This document shows, piece after piece, positions 1 to 9,041 of a stretch of DNA of 64,000 bases. Both the position numbers and the translations under genes were made by a program. Source of the stretch: Thermosynechococcus sp. M98_K2018_005 (GTDB taxonomy: Bacteria > Cyanobacteriota > Cyanobacteriia > Thermosynechococcales > Thermosynechococcaceae). The notes under the pieces were generated by a model. It ran no database searches. It saw only the letters and a list, made by a program, of their open reading frames with translations, and had not been told where the DNA came from. The stretch's first letter is position 1; every line of letters starts with the position of its first letter. Location: contig NZ_DVEH01000010.1 in NCBI RefSeq assembly GCF_015295825.1, forward strand, positions 36,224-100,223, in the 5' to 3' direction.

Positions 1-994
1 TTTTCAGCAGTTCATTAATCGTCAAGCCAATGGCCTCTTTGCCCCCAAAGACCGTACCCACACGGTTGCGGTTGAAGTTAGCCAGAATTGTACGGTAGGC
101 CCTGGCGGGCAGAGCTACGTACTTCACCTTTTTCACTGTTGCAGGGGCATTGTTCAGATAGTAGGTGACAAACCGCCGTACTTCAGGCCGCTGCGCTGAC
201 TTCGCGTTGACATAGATAAAGATGGGACGGGAGAGGGGCTGGTATGTCCCATTCAGCACGTTTTGCTCAGAGGGTTGGACAGGGCCTTTGCCGTTGTCAA
301 TGGCGACAGCTCTGACCCGATTGCGGTTTTCCATGAAGTAGGCAAACCCAAAGTACCCTAGGGCACCGCGATCGCGAGATACCCCTTGCACCAGCACGTT
401 GTCATCTTCACTCGCCGTGAAGTCTCTGCGGCTCACTTTGGCTTTACCGTTAATCGCTTCCGTGAAGTAGTCATAGGTGCCAGAGTCAGCACCAGGGCCA
501 AAGAGCTTCAGAGGAATGTTGGGGAAACCTTCGCGCACTTGGCTCCAGTTGTTGATTTTGGAGTCTGGCCCCCAGATATTTTTCAGTTCGGCCACAGTTA
601 GATTTCTTGCCCAATTGTTTTGGGGATTCACGACCACAGTTATGGCGTCATAGGCCACCGGTAGCTCGATGAAGGTGATGCCAGCGGCTCTACAATCTGC
701 GATTTCTTTAGCCAAAATTGGGCGAGACGCATTGGAAATATCCGTTTCACCCCGGCAGAACTTCTTGAAGCCACCGCCTGTACCAGACACACCGACAGTT
801 ACACGAACTTTTCCCCCTTCGGCTTTTTGGAAGGCTTCAGCGATAGCTTCGGTAATGGGGAAAACGGTGCTGGAGCCATCAATGCGAATCGTGGGTGTCC
901 CTTGGGAAAAAGCAGCAGGAATCAGGCTACCCGACAAAGCTGCGACGGCTGCAACTACCCCTAGGCGGGCATAGCTTTTTGCAGATGTAATCAT
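1..994 (-). CDS. pstS: PstS-type periplasmic phosphate-binding protein (C-terminus beyond window)
   Basis: Solute-binding protein of the high-affinity phosphate ABC transporter. Reading leftwards from the ATG at 994, 331 codons are open to the window edge, so the end is missing. Residues 1-30 form a signal peptide ending in AFS-Q with no lipobox cysteine, which suggests a soluble periplasmic protein (SphX/PstS type). Family motifs are visible: GSSTVFP at 40-46 and [10 protein letters not shown] at 70-79, followed by the ISNASRPI stretch that lines the phosphate site. A Pho-box-like array lies about 135 bases upstream, so induction by phosphate starvation is likely. Whether pstC, pstA and pstB follow cannot be seen here. 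Confidence 0.93.
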   Translation of the reverse strand, partial: MITSAKSYARLGVVAAVAALSGSLIPAAFSQGTPTIRIDGSSTVFPITEAIAEAFQKAEGGKVRVTVGVSGTGGGFKKFCRGETDISNASRPILAKEIADCRAAGITFIELPVAYDAITVVVNPQNNWARNLTVAELKNIWGPDSKINNWSQVREGFPNIPLKLFGPGADSGTYDYFTEAINGKAKVSRRDFTASEDDNVLVQGVSRDRGALGYFGFAYFMENRNRVRAVAIDNGKGPVQPSEQNVLNGTYQPLSRPIFIYVNAKSAQRPEVRRFVTYYLNNAPATVKKVKYVALPARAYRTILANFNRNRVGTVFGGKEAIGLTINELLK

Positions 995-1128
995 GGTGAT
1001 GTTTCCTAGCGGAGTAAACAACGTTTTGCAAGTAAAGTACCTTCGGGGTGATGGTTGCCCGCACATTGCAAAAAGGCAAACCGATCAAGCTTCCCTTCCG
1101 CCAGAATAAGCAACAGAACCAAGGGATT

Positions 1129-1158
1129 AGGTTAAGACAAGGGAAAAATTTGGTTAAA
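1129..1158 (-). promoter_or_regulatory. Pho-box-like direct repeats upstream of pstS
   Basis: On the minus strand, TTTAACCA and CTTAACCT lie exactly 22 bases apart, with a weaker copy, TTTTCCCT, at the intermediate 11-base register. The published cyanobacterial SphR box is PyTTAAPyPy(T/A) repeated with 3-base spacers, and both outer copies match it fully. The array sits about 135 bases before the pstS start and also close to the divergent hydrolase gene. That SphR binds here is inferred. Confidence 0.7.
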
Positions 1159-1265
1159 ATTGCTACCGAATGTTAGGGTTCAGTCATATTGTTGAGAGGG
1201 GTAACAGGTTTGCCGTTGATCGCGTTACAAGAGTTTTTTCAGGCAATTTGTCAGGAGTGTCAGGA

Positions 1266-2153
1266 ATGCCGTCGTTGACCTCTAAAACTTATCAGTGGCA
1301 GGGTCTTTCCTGCGCCTATCGCTTGAGTTCGGAAGAAGGGCAAACACCGATTCTTTTTATCCATCCAGTGGGGGTTGGCCTCTCTGGGCAGTTTTGGGAT
1401 CGCTGTGTCACCTACTGGCAATCTCAAGGGGAAGGTTACTCATTTTACGTCCCTGACTTGCTGGGCTGTGGCCAGAGTGCCCTGCCTCATTTGGCCTACT
1501 ATCCGGAAGATTGGGCGGCTCAGTTACATTTCTTCATCACATCTGAGATTCGCCAAGTGGTGATTCTTGTTGTCCAAGGGGCATTGTTTCCCGTGGCAAT
1601 GGAGCTAGTGCACCTTGATCCCCAAGTAGTCAGGGCAATGATTCTCAGTGGCCCCCCTGCCGCCGCTTTAGTGTCTGAAAACACTGACCTCACATGGCAA
1701 AAGGTGCGTTGGAATCTCTTTGATTCCCCGTTGGGTTGGGGCTTTTATCTCTATGCCCGCCAAGAAAGTTTCCTGCGGCAGTTTTCAATCAATCAGCTTT
1801 TTGCCCAGCTTGAGGATGTGGATGATGAGTGGCTAAAAATGCTGGCTGCTGGTTGTGCTGACCTTGAGAGTCGCCATGCGGTGTATTCATTTCTGTCGGG
1901 CTTTTGGCGGCGGGACTATCGTCAGAAAATGCGGCAAACTGAGCAGTCAGTGCTTGTGGTGATGGGGAACCAAGCCTCTAGTATCAGTCGCGATGGTAGG
2001 GCTGAATCGCCTGAAGAACGGTTGCAGTTCTATACCAAGACATTTCCCAATGCTGAGGGAGTTGTGATTCCGGGGCGCAATGTCCTGCCCTATGAGTCAA
2101 CCCCTACTTTTGTGGAGGCCTGTCAAGGGTTTCTGCGCGCCCAAGCCCTCTAG
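1266..2153 (+). CDS. alpha/beta-hydrolase fold protein lacking the usual nucleophile
   Basis: A protein of 295 residues with an alpha/beta-hydrolase N-terminal half: a HPVGVG oxyanion loop at 33-38, PDLLGCGQS around 63-71, and the nucleophile-elbow position at 102-107. There the family G-x-S-x-G is replaced by VVQGAL, so no catalytic serine is visible at the elbow. The start at 1266 is preferred over the ATG at 1170 because AGGAG lies 8 bases before it and the upstream ATG abuts the Pho-box-like repeats. It is divergent from pstS. Substrate is unknown, and it may be a non-enzymatic member of a conserved cyanobacterial family. Confidence 0.8.
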   Translation: MPSLTSKTYQWQGLSCAYRLSSEEGQTPILFIHPVGVGLSGQFWDRCVTYWQSQGEGYSFYVPDLLGCGQSALPHLAYYPEDWAAQLHFFITSEIRQVVILVVQGALFPVAMELVHLDPQVVRAMILSGPPAAALVSENTDLTWQKVRWNLFDSPLGWGFYLYARQESFLRQFSINQLFAQLEDVDDEWLKMLAAGCADLESRHAVYSFLSGFWRRDYRQKMRQTEQSVLVVMGNQASSISRDGRAESPEERLQFYTKTFPNAEGVVIPGRNVLPYESTPTFVEACQGFLRAQAL

Positions 2154-2941
2154 AGCCAGCCGCGTAGTTTATAAACAACGAGACCTTGGTATTCCCGTAG
2201 GGCAATGGTGGTGATGTCCACGTTGTAGGGATCGGGGATCAGACTGAGCAGTAGGTTTTGCCACGTGGGCGATCGCGCGATCGAGAGGTACCGATAGTCC
2301 GTCGGTGCTGGAATGACCTTCATTCCCAAACGGCGAAAAATGGCGACGGAGCGGGGCATGTGGTAGGCGGATGTCACCAGCAGCAGATCCCCCTGAATTT
2401 GATGCTTCTCAAGAAGCGCTTTGACATTCAGGGCATTTTCATAGGTATTCGGTGAGGTGGTGTCCAGCAGAATCTTGTCCGTCGGCACGCCGCAGGTGGT
2501 GGCAATTTCCGCCATATCTGCCGCCTCCCCCCGCTGAAAGGTTTCGCCCAACCAGTCAATGCGACCACCACTGAGGATGAGATAGGGGGCATAGCCTTGG
2601 CGAAAGAGGTGGGCACCGTAGAGGATGCGATCGCCCGCTTCCCTGACTTCTACCCAGGGCCTCGGTGCCGTTTGCGGGACAACAGCCCCACCGAGAACAA
2701 CGATCGCAGCCGCTTTGGGCATGGGATCAGAGGGTAAATACTGCCGCTCTAGGGAAGCAATGAGAGCCGTTGCCACATAGTCATTACCGCTCAGGAGTAA
2801 AATGCTCAGGGCAATCACAAGGGCGATCGCGGCCTGTTTGGGGGCACGCCAAAAGCGAACAATGCTAAAAATCAATGCCCAACAGGCTAAGGGCAATGGA
2901 TACAGCAATGGCGGCAGTAATTTCGACAGCAGCAGATCCAT
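2150..2941 (-). CDS. YdcF/ElyC-family (DUF218) membrane protein
   Basis: A protein of 263 residues with two hydrophobic segments near the N-terminus (roughly 8-30 and 38-52) followed by a DUF218 domain. Family landmarks are IVVLGGAV near residue 80, LILSGGR, the SPNTYENA loop and TSAYHMPRS. Homologues such as SanA and ElyC act in envelope or peptidoglycan-precursor homeostasis; the exact role is unknown. An upstream in-frame start at 3046 would overlap the S4 gene by about 100 bases, so the ATG at 2941, four bases after that gene's stop, is chosen. Its stop shares the four bases CTAG with the stop of the convergent hydrolase gene. Confidence 0.85.
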   Translation of the reverse strand: MDLLLSKLLPPLLYPLPLACWALIFSIVRFWRAPKQAAIALVIALSILLLSGNDYVATALIASLERQYLPSDPMPKAAAIVVLGGAVVPQTAPRPWVEVREAGDRILYGAHLFRQGYAPYLILSGGRIDWLGETFQRGEAADMAEIATTCGVPTDKILLDTTSPNTYENALNVKALLEKHQIQGDLLLVTSAYHMPRSVAIFRRLGMKVIPAPTDYRYLSIARSPTWQNLLLSLIPDPYNVDITTIALREYQGLVVYKLRGWL

Positions 2942-2945
2942 AGTC

Positions 2946-3677
2946 TTAGCGAATGCGCTCCATCTGGATGCGGTAGCGCTCTTTCTTCGTAACTTGAATG
3001 TCTTGAATCTGCAATCGCCCTTTGCCGCGAATGGCAATGAGGTCATTGACCTTAAGGAGATGCCGAGGTTGCTGCACGATGTGCCAATTCACCCGCACTA
3101 GCCCTTGGCTAATCCACTCACTCATTTTACTGCGGGAAACGCCAAACCCGGCTGAGGCCACAGCATCCAAGCGCAACGATGCCTCAACAGTACTGAGGGA
3201 TTTCCGTTGGGGGGGCGCTACGGCCAGTTCTGACCAGTCACAGAGATCGACAGTCACCGCTACGGTCCGCACTTGTTTTAAGTGTTCTTGTAAAGTAGGG
3301 ACTTTTTCAGGGATGAGAATGACCTGTGCCCCCCGTTCCCCAAGGAGAATCACATCCCCATAATCCCCGTCATCAAGACCGGCATTGGCGATCGCTCGCT
3401 CAAAATCACTGTAGGTGGCGGGATCAAAGAGAAAGTTGCCCGTTATCCGCACCAAAGCAAGGGGAGGTTGTTGCTGCTCAAGACTAAGTTCAGTGGGGGC
3501 GATCGCCAGCCGACAGCGTTCCGCTTGAGGGTACCCCCCCCAGGCGAGACCATGAACATCGGCTCGTTGCTCAAGGGTGCTGAGTGCCTGCACCGCCTGA
3601 TCGGGGGACAAAAAGGGGGTATGCACCACCGACCAAGTTTTAATGGCTGTGTCAAGGGCTGTCCCTAGATCAAACAT
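2946..3677 (-). CDS. photosystem II S4 domain protein
   Basis: A protein of 243 residues resembling the cyanobacterial and plastid PSII S4 family, related to YlmH. The C-terminal S4 RNA-binding domain covers about residues 168-228, with RLDAVAS, GVSRSKMSEWI and VRVNW. The N-terminal two thirds is the family-specific region, including the LGERGAQVILIPE stretch. The ATG follows directly on the stop of the preceding gene (TAA then ATG), indicating cotranscription. The family is linked by name and distribution to oxygenic phototrophs; an RNA or ribosome target is an inference from the S4 fold. Confidence 0.85.
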   Translation of the reverse strand: MFDLGTALDTAIKTWSVVHTPFLSPDQAVQALSTLEQRADVHGLAWGGYPQAERCRLAIAPTELSLEQQQPPLALVRITGNFLFDPATYSDFERAIANAGLDDGDYGDVILLGERGAQVILIPEKVPTLQEHLKQVRTVAVTVDLCDWSELAVAPPQRKSLSTVEASLRLDAVASAGFGVSRSKMSEWISQGLVRVNWHIVQQPRHLLKVNDLIAIRGKGRLQIQDIQVTKKERYRIQMERIR

Positions 3678-4100
3678 TTAGGCCTCAGGAAATTCCGGCA
3701 GTTCCAGCCATTGGGCTAAGTGGGCTTTCACCTGTTGGCAAAATTGGGGGCGATCGCCAAATTTCTCAGTGCGGATTGTTTTGCGCTGTGCATCCAATGT
3801 CCAGCCATAGTCACTGCTGAGGCGGATTTTCCCCTGCCAGTCGGCGATGGATAGCATAAGCTGTGGGGCGGGGCTATTGTCCACCCCCTTGACGCGAAAG
3901 ACATAGTTAAAGGTGTTTTGCTTGCCAGCAGCAACCGTTGAAGCTTGACCAAACCGCTCCTGCAAGCGCGATCGCACCCGCTCCACAAATGCCGCATCCC
4001 CTAAATCTGCGAGGGTGCGCATGGCCAAGGTAAGGGCAAAATAAAATTCTTCGACAGGAATGAACTCCAGTTCCATGCAGCTTGCCAAGACTCTCTTCAA
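3678..4100 (-). CDS. conserved cyanobacterial protein of unknown function
   Basis: A protein of 140 residues, or 132 if the second ATG at 4076 is used (MELEFIPVEEFYFAL). I do not recognise a named domain. The sequence is mixed alpha/beta, without signal peptide or membrane segment, and contains an acidic N-terminal helix followed by QNTFNYVFRVKG and LSSDYGWTLD stretches. It heads a tight leftward unit with the PSII S4 gene (zero-base gap) and the YdcF gene, and diverges from rpmI 42 bases away. Function is unknown. Confidence 0.75.
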   Translation of the reverse strand: MKRVLASCMELEFIPVEEFYFALTLAMRTLADLGDAAFVERVRSRLQERFGQASTVAAGKQNTFNYVFRVKGVDNSPAPQLMLSIADWQGKIRLSSDYGWTLDAQRKTIRTEKFGDRPQFCQQVKAHLAQWLELPEFPEA

Positions 4101-4141
4101 AATAGTACACTAGTAAGCTGTGTCTAAAATAGGGCAAGGCT

Positions 4142-4339
4142 ATGCCAAAGCTAAAAACACGTCGTGCTGCTGCCAAACGATTTCGGAGGACGGGCAGTGG
4201 TAAGTTTGTCCGCCGCAAGGCCAACAAAAATCACTTACTCGAACATAAGGGGAGCGATCGCAAGAATCGTCTTTCCCACAAAGCCCTCGTCGATCCACGG
4301 GATTTTGAGCGAGTATCGCTGATGCTGCCCTACGCTTAA
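4142..4339 (+). CDS. rpmI: 50S ribosomal protein L35
   Basis: A 65-residue, strongly basic protein of the usual L35 length. It begins [14 protein letters not shown] and carries the conserved [13 protein letters not shown] and [12 protein letters not shown] segments. It lies 41 bases before rplT, the standard bacterial arrangement. The infC gene that often precedes the pair elsewhere is absent here. Confidence 0.98.
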   Translation: MPKLKTRRAAAKRFRRTGSGKFVRRKANKNHLLEHKGSDRKNRLSHKALVDPRDFERVSLMLPYA

Positions 4340-4380
4340 TTGATAAATTTTCAGTTTTTGATCAAGGGTGAAATTGAACT

Positions 4381-4731
4381 ATGGCAAGGGTCAAACGGGG
4401 TAACGTTGCCCGCAAACGGCGTAAAAAAATTCTCAAGCTCGCCAAGGGCTATCGTGCCGGGCACTCTAAGCTTTTCCGCACCGCCAATCAGGTGGTCATG
4501 AAGGCACTGTGCAATGCCTATCGCGATCGCCGGCGGCGCAAACGGGACTTTCGGCGACTCTGGATTGCGCGGATTAATGCTGCTGCACGTCAGCACGGCA
4601 TGAGCTACAGTCAACTCATGGGCGCCCTGAAAAAAGCCGATATTCAGCTCAATCGCAAGATGCTGGCTCAATTGGCTGTGTTGGATACGGACGCCTTTGC
4701 CACTGTCATTCAGACTGCTCGCACCGTTTAG
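4381..4731 (+). CDS. rplT: 50S ribosomal protein L20
   Basis: A basic protein of 116 residues with the L20 landmarks [49 protein letters not shown] and ARINAAAR, at the usual family length. L20 binds 23S rRNA early in large-subunit assembly. It follows rpmI by 41 bases and precedes lgt by 14 bases, so the three genes are probably one transcript. In other bacteria L20 represses this operon, but I see no recognisable operator in the short leader. Confidence 0.98.
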   Translation: MARVKRGNVARKRRKKILKLAKGYRAGHSKLFRTANQVVMKALCNAYRDRRRRKRDFRRLWIARINAAARQHGMSYSQLMGALKKADIQLNRKMLAQLAVLDTDAFATVIQTARTV

Positions 4732-4745
4732 AACCTATCCTAGGC

Positions 4746-5552
4746 ATGATCGCCACTTTCCAATCCCCTGGTGCCACCCTTGAGCTAGGGTTCATCACCC
4801 TACGGTGGTACGGGCTACTCATTGCTACCGCCGTCTTTATTGGCATTTGGCTGAGTCAACGGTTGGCACGCCAGCGGCAGATTGATCCTGATCTGATTGC
4901 GGATCTGTCGATTTGGCTTGTGGTTGCCGCGATTCCCGCTGCCCGGCTCTATTACGTCGCCTTTAACTGGGGTTTTTACCAAAAGCACTTAGATCAGGTG
5001 GTGCAAATTTGGAAAGGTGGCATTGCCATTCACGGTGCCATCCTTGGCGGTATGCTAGCGATGGCGCTCTTTACCTATGTGCAGCGGCTGTCCTTTTGGC
5101 AAGTGGCGGATGTCATTGCCCCTTCATTAATTTTGGGACAGGCCATTGGTCGCTGGGGCAATTTCTTTAACTCTGAGGCCTTTGGTGCCCCTACGGATTT
5201 GCCGTGGAAACTCTATATCCCCGCGCCGCAGCGTCCCCCGGCGCTCATCAACGAAGCCTATTACCATCCCACATTTCTCTATGAGTCCCTTTGGAATTTG
5301 GGGGTTTTTGTGCTCCTGCTGTGGCTCTTTCGTCAACCTCGCTATCAAAAACCGGGGACGCTCCTGATGGTCTACGCCGTTGCCTACAGCTTGGGTCGCT
5401 TCTGGATTGAAGGACTGCGCATGGACAGCCTAATGTTGGGGCCGCTGCGAATTGCCCAAGTGGTTAGCTTGGTTGCGATCGCCTTAGGCGCTTGGGGACT
5501 CTTTCGCCTTTATTACCAAGGCAAACCCTTACCAGATTGGCAAACCGCCTAG
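4746..5552 (+). CDS. lgt: prolipoprotein diacylglyceryl transferase
   Basis: Integral membrane enzyme that moves diacylglyceryl from phosphatidylglycerol to the lipobox cysteine of prolipoproteins. It has 268 residues with about seven hydrophobic segments. The Lgt signature region is present as [17 protein letters not shown] (about residues 131-147), preceded by [12 protein letters not shown], and HPTFLYES lies further on. The start is 14 bases after rplT. Its stop shares CTAG with the stop of the convergent cpcT gene. Confidence 0.97.
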   Translation: MIATFQSPGATLELGFITLRWYGLLIATAVFIGIWLSQRLARQRQIDPDLIADLSIWLVVAAIPAARLYYVAFNWGFYQKHLDQVVQIWKGGIAIHGAILGGMLAMALFTYVQRLSFWQVADVIAPSLILGQAIGRWGNFFNSEAFGAPTDLPWKLYIPAPQRPPALINEAYYHPTFLYESLWNLGVFVLLLWLFRQPRYQKPGTLLMVYAVAYSLGRFWIEGLRMDSLMLGPLRIAQVVSLVAIALGAWGLFRLYYQGKPLPDWQTA

Positions 5553-6139
5553 GCAATAATTTCATCGGCAAAACTCTGCCAGCGCACAAAGTGAAAGGGA
5601 CCTGCTACGGATCCCCAAACGTGCTCATCGGTTTCGGGATCCCGTCCGCGATCGTGACTAATGAAGCGATCGCCATCAATTTCAAACGTGCTATCGAGAT
5701 AGGTTTCCCGTCCCTTACGCACCACTTTACAGGCTTTGCCCGGCTCCACTTCACCGCGAAAGCTGTGCCCTGTCCAGTAGGTGAGCATATTGCAGCCACA
5801 GAGGAGTTCCAAATCAGCGGCTGTCATCGCCTGTAGCCGCTGGCGATCGCGAGCTGCCCCAAAGAAGCGTTTTTCATCCTTGAGCACGTAATTTTTAATC
5901 ACAATGTGATCAGTGGCGGGCACCAGTTCTAAAACCCGTGTGCGGTAGGGGACGCCTAGGAGATAATCATAGGCCTGTTCCACATAAAGGGCAATGCCCT
6001 CCAGAAGACCACTGGGCAGGGGGCGCATACACACCCGAATATGGGCATAGAAAGGGGGATTTTCAAACGCTTGGGCTTGGTTACTAAAATCCGCCGCCAT
6101 CCAACGGCCAAGAGTCAACACATCGGTTGCGTGTGTCAT
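5549..6139 (-). CDS. cpcT: chromophore lyase CpcT/CpeT family
   Basis: A protein of 196 residues of the CpcT/CpeT T-type lyase family. CpcT attaches phycocyanobilin to the distal cysteine (position 153/155) of the phycocyanin beta subunit. Family features seen are the N-terminal [30 protein letters not shown] near residue 30, [16 protein letters not shown], and the central [19 protein letters not shown]. The ATG at 6139 is chosen over a TTG three codons upstream. It stands alone between lgt and the cobA-hemD fusion, away from any phycobilisome operon in the window. A paralogue with a different bilin or protein target cannot be excluded. Confidence 0.88.
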   Translation of the reverse strand: MTHATDVLTLGRWMAADFSNQAQAFENPPFYAHIRVCMRPLPSGLLEGIALYVEQAYDYLLGVPYRTRVLELVPATDHIVIKNYVLKDEKRFFGAARDRQRLQAMTAADLELLCGCNMLTYWTGHSFRGEVEPGKACKVVRKGRETYLDSTFEIDGDRFISHDRGRDPETDEHVWGSVAGPFHFVRWQSFADEIIA

Positions 6140-6200
6140 GCTCCACAATTGCCTTACAACAGTCCTTTTTTCACACTAGCTGATTGGTGTACCCAAAGCA

Positions 6201-7721
6201 CTAAGTTATCCGTAATAATGCCTGCAGGAGTCCCTCAAGGGTATGCTCTGTGGCTTCAGTATCCACCCGTCCCAGGAGTTCGCGGCAAGTTTGCGAGGTT
6301 TGCGGCCCAATACTGGCAATCTGCACATTCTGAAGTAACTCTGCTGCCTGAGCACCCACTAACTGGCAAAAATGTTTCACCGTCTTAGAACTGGTAAACG
6401 TGACCATATCCACTTGACCCGCTTGCAGCGCCCCTAAGACTTGGGCATCAACGGTTTGGGGACAGCGCGAATCGTAGGCGGGCACCTCAACAACCTCACC
6501 TCCCGCCGCTGTAAAGGTCTCCACTAGAACGGGTCGTCCGCCCTTTTCAACCCGTGGAAAAAGAAAACGCAACCCCGCAACAGGTTCTGGGAATTCTACC
6601 ACTAAGGCATCAGCAACAAATTCACTGGGGGTAAAGTCAGCCACTAGGCCGTAACTGCTGAGGGTTTGGGCAGTTTTTTCACCAACGACCGCAATTTTGA
6701 GACCCGCAAGGGCACGGCTGTCCTTGCCATGACTTTGTAACCGTTCCATAAAAAAGGTAACGGCATTGTGGGATGTGAGAATCAGCCAGTCAAAGGTATC
6801 GAGTTGCGCCAAGGCCTCATCGAGGGGCTGCCAAGAACTGGGGGGAACAATTTCCAGTGTCGGCATTTCTAAAACGGTGGCACCGGCTGCTGTGAGTTGC
6901 TGCGTAAAGTCACTCGCTTGCGCTGCTGCTCGGGTGACGAGAATGGTTTTGCCATGGAGCGGAGACATGGATGATGGGGAAATCTTCAAAAATTCAGGGA
7001 AGACCAGATCTAGACTAGCCAAAGGGTAGCGTTTTTGGGCGATCGCGCCAATGACAATGACCGCAGGAGCCATGTCTGGAAAGTGAGGCGTCTTCAAGTA
7101 ACTCTCTAGGGTGCCAAACCAAAATTGTTGCTGGGGTTGCCCGGCCCATTGTAGAATGGCCAATCCCTCAGTGGGCGATCGCCCCTGCCTCAGCAATTGC
7201 TCAGCAATATATCGCAGAGAACGCGTGGCCATCAAAAAAATCAGCGTCTCCATTTGGGCGATCGCTGACCAAGGAAGCATCTCCGGGGCATGCCCCGACA
7301 GAATCACTAGCGACTGACTCACGTCCTTGGCAGTAACACAGAGACCCGCCAATAAAGGTGCCGCTAGCGCTGAGGACACCCCCGCAATCACCACCGCCTC
7401 TAAACCTGCCCCCAAGACAGCCTCCAGTTCCTGATGTAAGCGGCCAAACAGCCCCGGATCGCCACTTTTGAGGCGGACAACCCGCCGATACTGCTGGCCG
7501 TAGTCCACTAAAAGGCGGTTGATTTCCGCTTGGGGAACTGCCTCGGCTCCCGCTCGTTTGCCCACCGCTACCCGCAAGCAATCAGAGGGTGTGAGTTCGA
7601 GGAGGCGAGGGGAAAGCAGGGCATCGTAAAGCACCACCTGCGCCTGCTGCAGGCAAATCCATGCTTCGAGTGTGAGAGAGCGAGGGGTACCTAACCCCGC
7701 ACCCACAAAATAGACCGTCAA
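6201..7721 (-). CDS. fused uroporphyrinogen-III C-methyltransferase / uroporphyrinogen-III synthase
   Basis: A 506-residue two-domain protein. Residues 1 to about 240 are a SUMT (CobA-type) methyltransferase: the N-terminal glycine-rich motif VGAGLGTPRSLT, then VVRLKSGDPGLFGR, VIAGVSSALAAP and a conserved YPLASLD near the domain end. Residues from about 255 are HemD, closing the tetrapyrrole ring: GKTILVTRAAAQASDF, DWLILTSHNAV, VDMVTFTSSKTVKHF and IASIGPQTSQT. The fusion places ring closure and diversion to sirohaem or corrinoids in one polypeptide. The methyltransferase motif GLGTPRSLT departs from the common GPGDPELLT, so weakened methyltransferase activity is possible. The TTG-rich region upstream leads directly into the M23 gene three bases away. 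Confidence 0.9.
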   Translation of the reverse strand: MTVYFVGAGLGTPRSLTLEAWICLQQAQVVLYDALLSPRLLELTPSDCLRVAVGKRAGAEAVPQAEINRLLVDYGQQYRRVVRLKSGDPGLFGRLHQELEAVLGAGLEAVVIAGVSSALAAPLLAGLCVTAKDVSQSLVILSGHAPEMLPWSAIAQMETLIFLMATRSLRYIAEQLLRQGRSPTEGLAILQWAGQPQQQFWFGTLESYLKTPHFPDMAPAVIVIGAIAQKRYPLASLDLVFPEFLKISPSSMSPLHGKTILVTRAAAQASDFTQQLTAAGATVLEMPTLEIVPPSSWQPLDEALAQLDTFDWLILTSHNAVTFFMERLQSHGKDSRALAGLKIAVVGEKTAQTLSSYGLVADFTPSEFVADALVVEFPEPVAGLRFLFPRVEKGGRPVLVETFTAAGGEVVEVPAYDSRCPQTVDAQVLGALQAGQVDMVTFTSSKTVKHFCQLVGAQAAELLQNVQIASIGPQTSQTCRELLGRVDTEATEHTLEGLLQALLRIT

Positions 7722-7724
7722 CGA

Positions 7725-9041
7725 CTAGCCTTGACTGCGTTGCAGAAAGATGATTGGGTTGACAGCCCCCCGCCCTTGGGGATGCACTTCAAAGTGGACG
7801 TGGGGGCCTGTGCTGCGCCCCGTACTGCCCATTTCGGCAATCTGCTGACCCTGCTGAACGTATTGTCCCACGTGCACCAAGTTGCGATGGTTATGGGCAT
7901 AGAGTGTCAGCGTCCCATCGGCGTGGCGAATTTCCACCAAGTTGCCGAAACCACCAGAATTCCATTGGGAGTAGGTAACGACACCGGCGGCAGCAGCATA
8001 GATGGGCGTGCCAATGGGAGCAGCAATATCAATCCCGCGGTGCATCCGTCCCCAGCGAGGGCCAAAGCCAGAGGTCAACACACCACGCGCTGGCCAGATA
8101 AAGTTGGTGGTTAGGCTGGGTAGGAAGCGATCGGCGTTGGGCAGAGGGGGCAGGTCGAGATTACTGGGTAAGGGGGGAGCCACAATTGAGCGTGCCACCT
8201 TGACAGGCACAGGGGGGGCAATGGGCTGTATGGCGGCAGGTGTCGGTGCCGTTACGGTGGTTGTTTGGGGGCGACTCGCGATGGTGGGTTGAGGTAGAGC
8301 TGGGCGGGCAGGGGTTTGTTGGACTGAAACGAGGGCAGGGGTCGGGGGACGCTGCCGCTCAGAAGCACGCCCAAAGGGAACAGGTCCTAGGGTTGGGGTT
8401 GAAGTCGATGCTGCTGGCGAGTTTACAAATGCCACCCGCTGCGAGAGTTGCGTGGTTTCCCCCTCGGCGAATTGTGGTTCAACTTCTGTCGTGGTTTGCT
8501 CCAAAGAGCCACCCATTGCAAAGGGGGTATCAATGGCCAATGAGGTAACAACAGAGGTGGTGGCTTGAGTCACCAGATCTGCCAAGCTATCGGTGCGAAC
8601 CCGACGATCCACCACTTTGAAGGTCGGTTCAGAAGGACGGCTGAGACGGTCAAAGGAAGCAAAGGCAGAGAGGGTTGGCGCTGGTTTTCTGAGGGTGAGG
8701 GGGGCAAAACTGACTTGGGTCTGGATAGTGCGTTGCCATGCCCCTTGGGTGACGCCCAAGAGTAACTCAGTTTTGTCGCCAGATAAGAGATTTTCAAATT
8801 CAGCAAGCGGGTCTTGGGTTTCAGTGCTGAAGGGGGAGGAGAGGTTGAGGGATTCGGGGCGAATGTCCTTTGAACCCAGATCAGAAGTCCTCAAATCAAG
8901 GGCTTGGCTAGGCTGAATCAGAGCAAAGGTACCCAGCAGGGGCAGACAGGAACAAAGGGAGCGCAGCGAACGACCAAGCATAGAAGCAGACGCAAGAGGT
9001 GCATCCTGAGAGGCGGTAGGGGTACGACTATCGTTGCTCAA
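7725..9041 (-). CDS. M23 family metallopeptidase (murein hydrolase, LytM type)
   Basis: A protein of 438 residues from a TTG start at 9041, chosen because a perfect AGGAGG lies six bases upstream (9048-9053) and no ATG is better placed. An uncleaved or signal-like hydrophobic stretch at about 27-45 suggests export. A long proline, threonine and serine-rich linker leads to the C-terminal LytM domain, about residues 314-435. The zinc ligands HxxxD (His334, Asp338) and HxH (414-416) are present, with YAHNH at 379-383. The protein probably cleaves peptidoglycan peptides. A 67-codon ORF ends inside its start codon. Confidence 0.92.
   Translation of the reverse strand: MSNDSRTPTASQDAPLASASMLGRSLRSLCSCLPLLGTFALIQPSQALDLRTSDLGSKDIRPESLNLSSPFSTETQDPLAEFENLLSGDKTELLLGVTQGAWQRTIQTQVSFAPLTLRKPAPTLSAFASFDRLSRPSEPTFKVVDRRVRTDSLADLVTQATTSVVTSLAIDTPFAMGGSLEQTTTEVEPQFAEGETTQLSQRVAFVNSPAASTSTPTLGPVPFGRASERQRPPTPALVSVQQTPARPALPQPTIASRPQTTTVTAPTPAAIQPIAPPVPVKVARSIVAPPLPSNLDLPPLPNADRFLPSLTTNFIWPARGVLTSGFGPRWGRMHRGIDIAAPIGTPIYAAAAGVVTYSQWNSGGFGNLVEIRHADGTLTLYAHNHRNLVHVGQYVQQGQQIAEMGSTGRSTGPHVHFEVHPQGRGAVNPIIFLQRSQG

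Noticed and set aside
1170..1265. ATG at 1170 as start of the alpha/beta-hydrolase
   Set aside because: It adds 32 atypical residues, abuts the Pho-box-like repeats and has no ribosome-binding site, whereas 1266 has AGGAG at good spacing.
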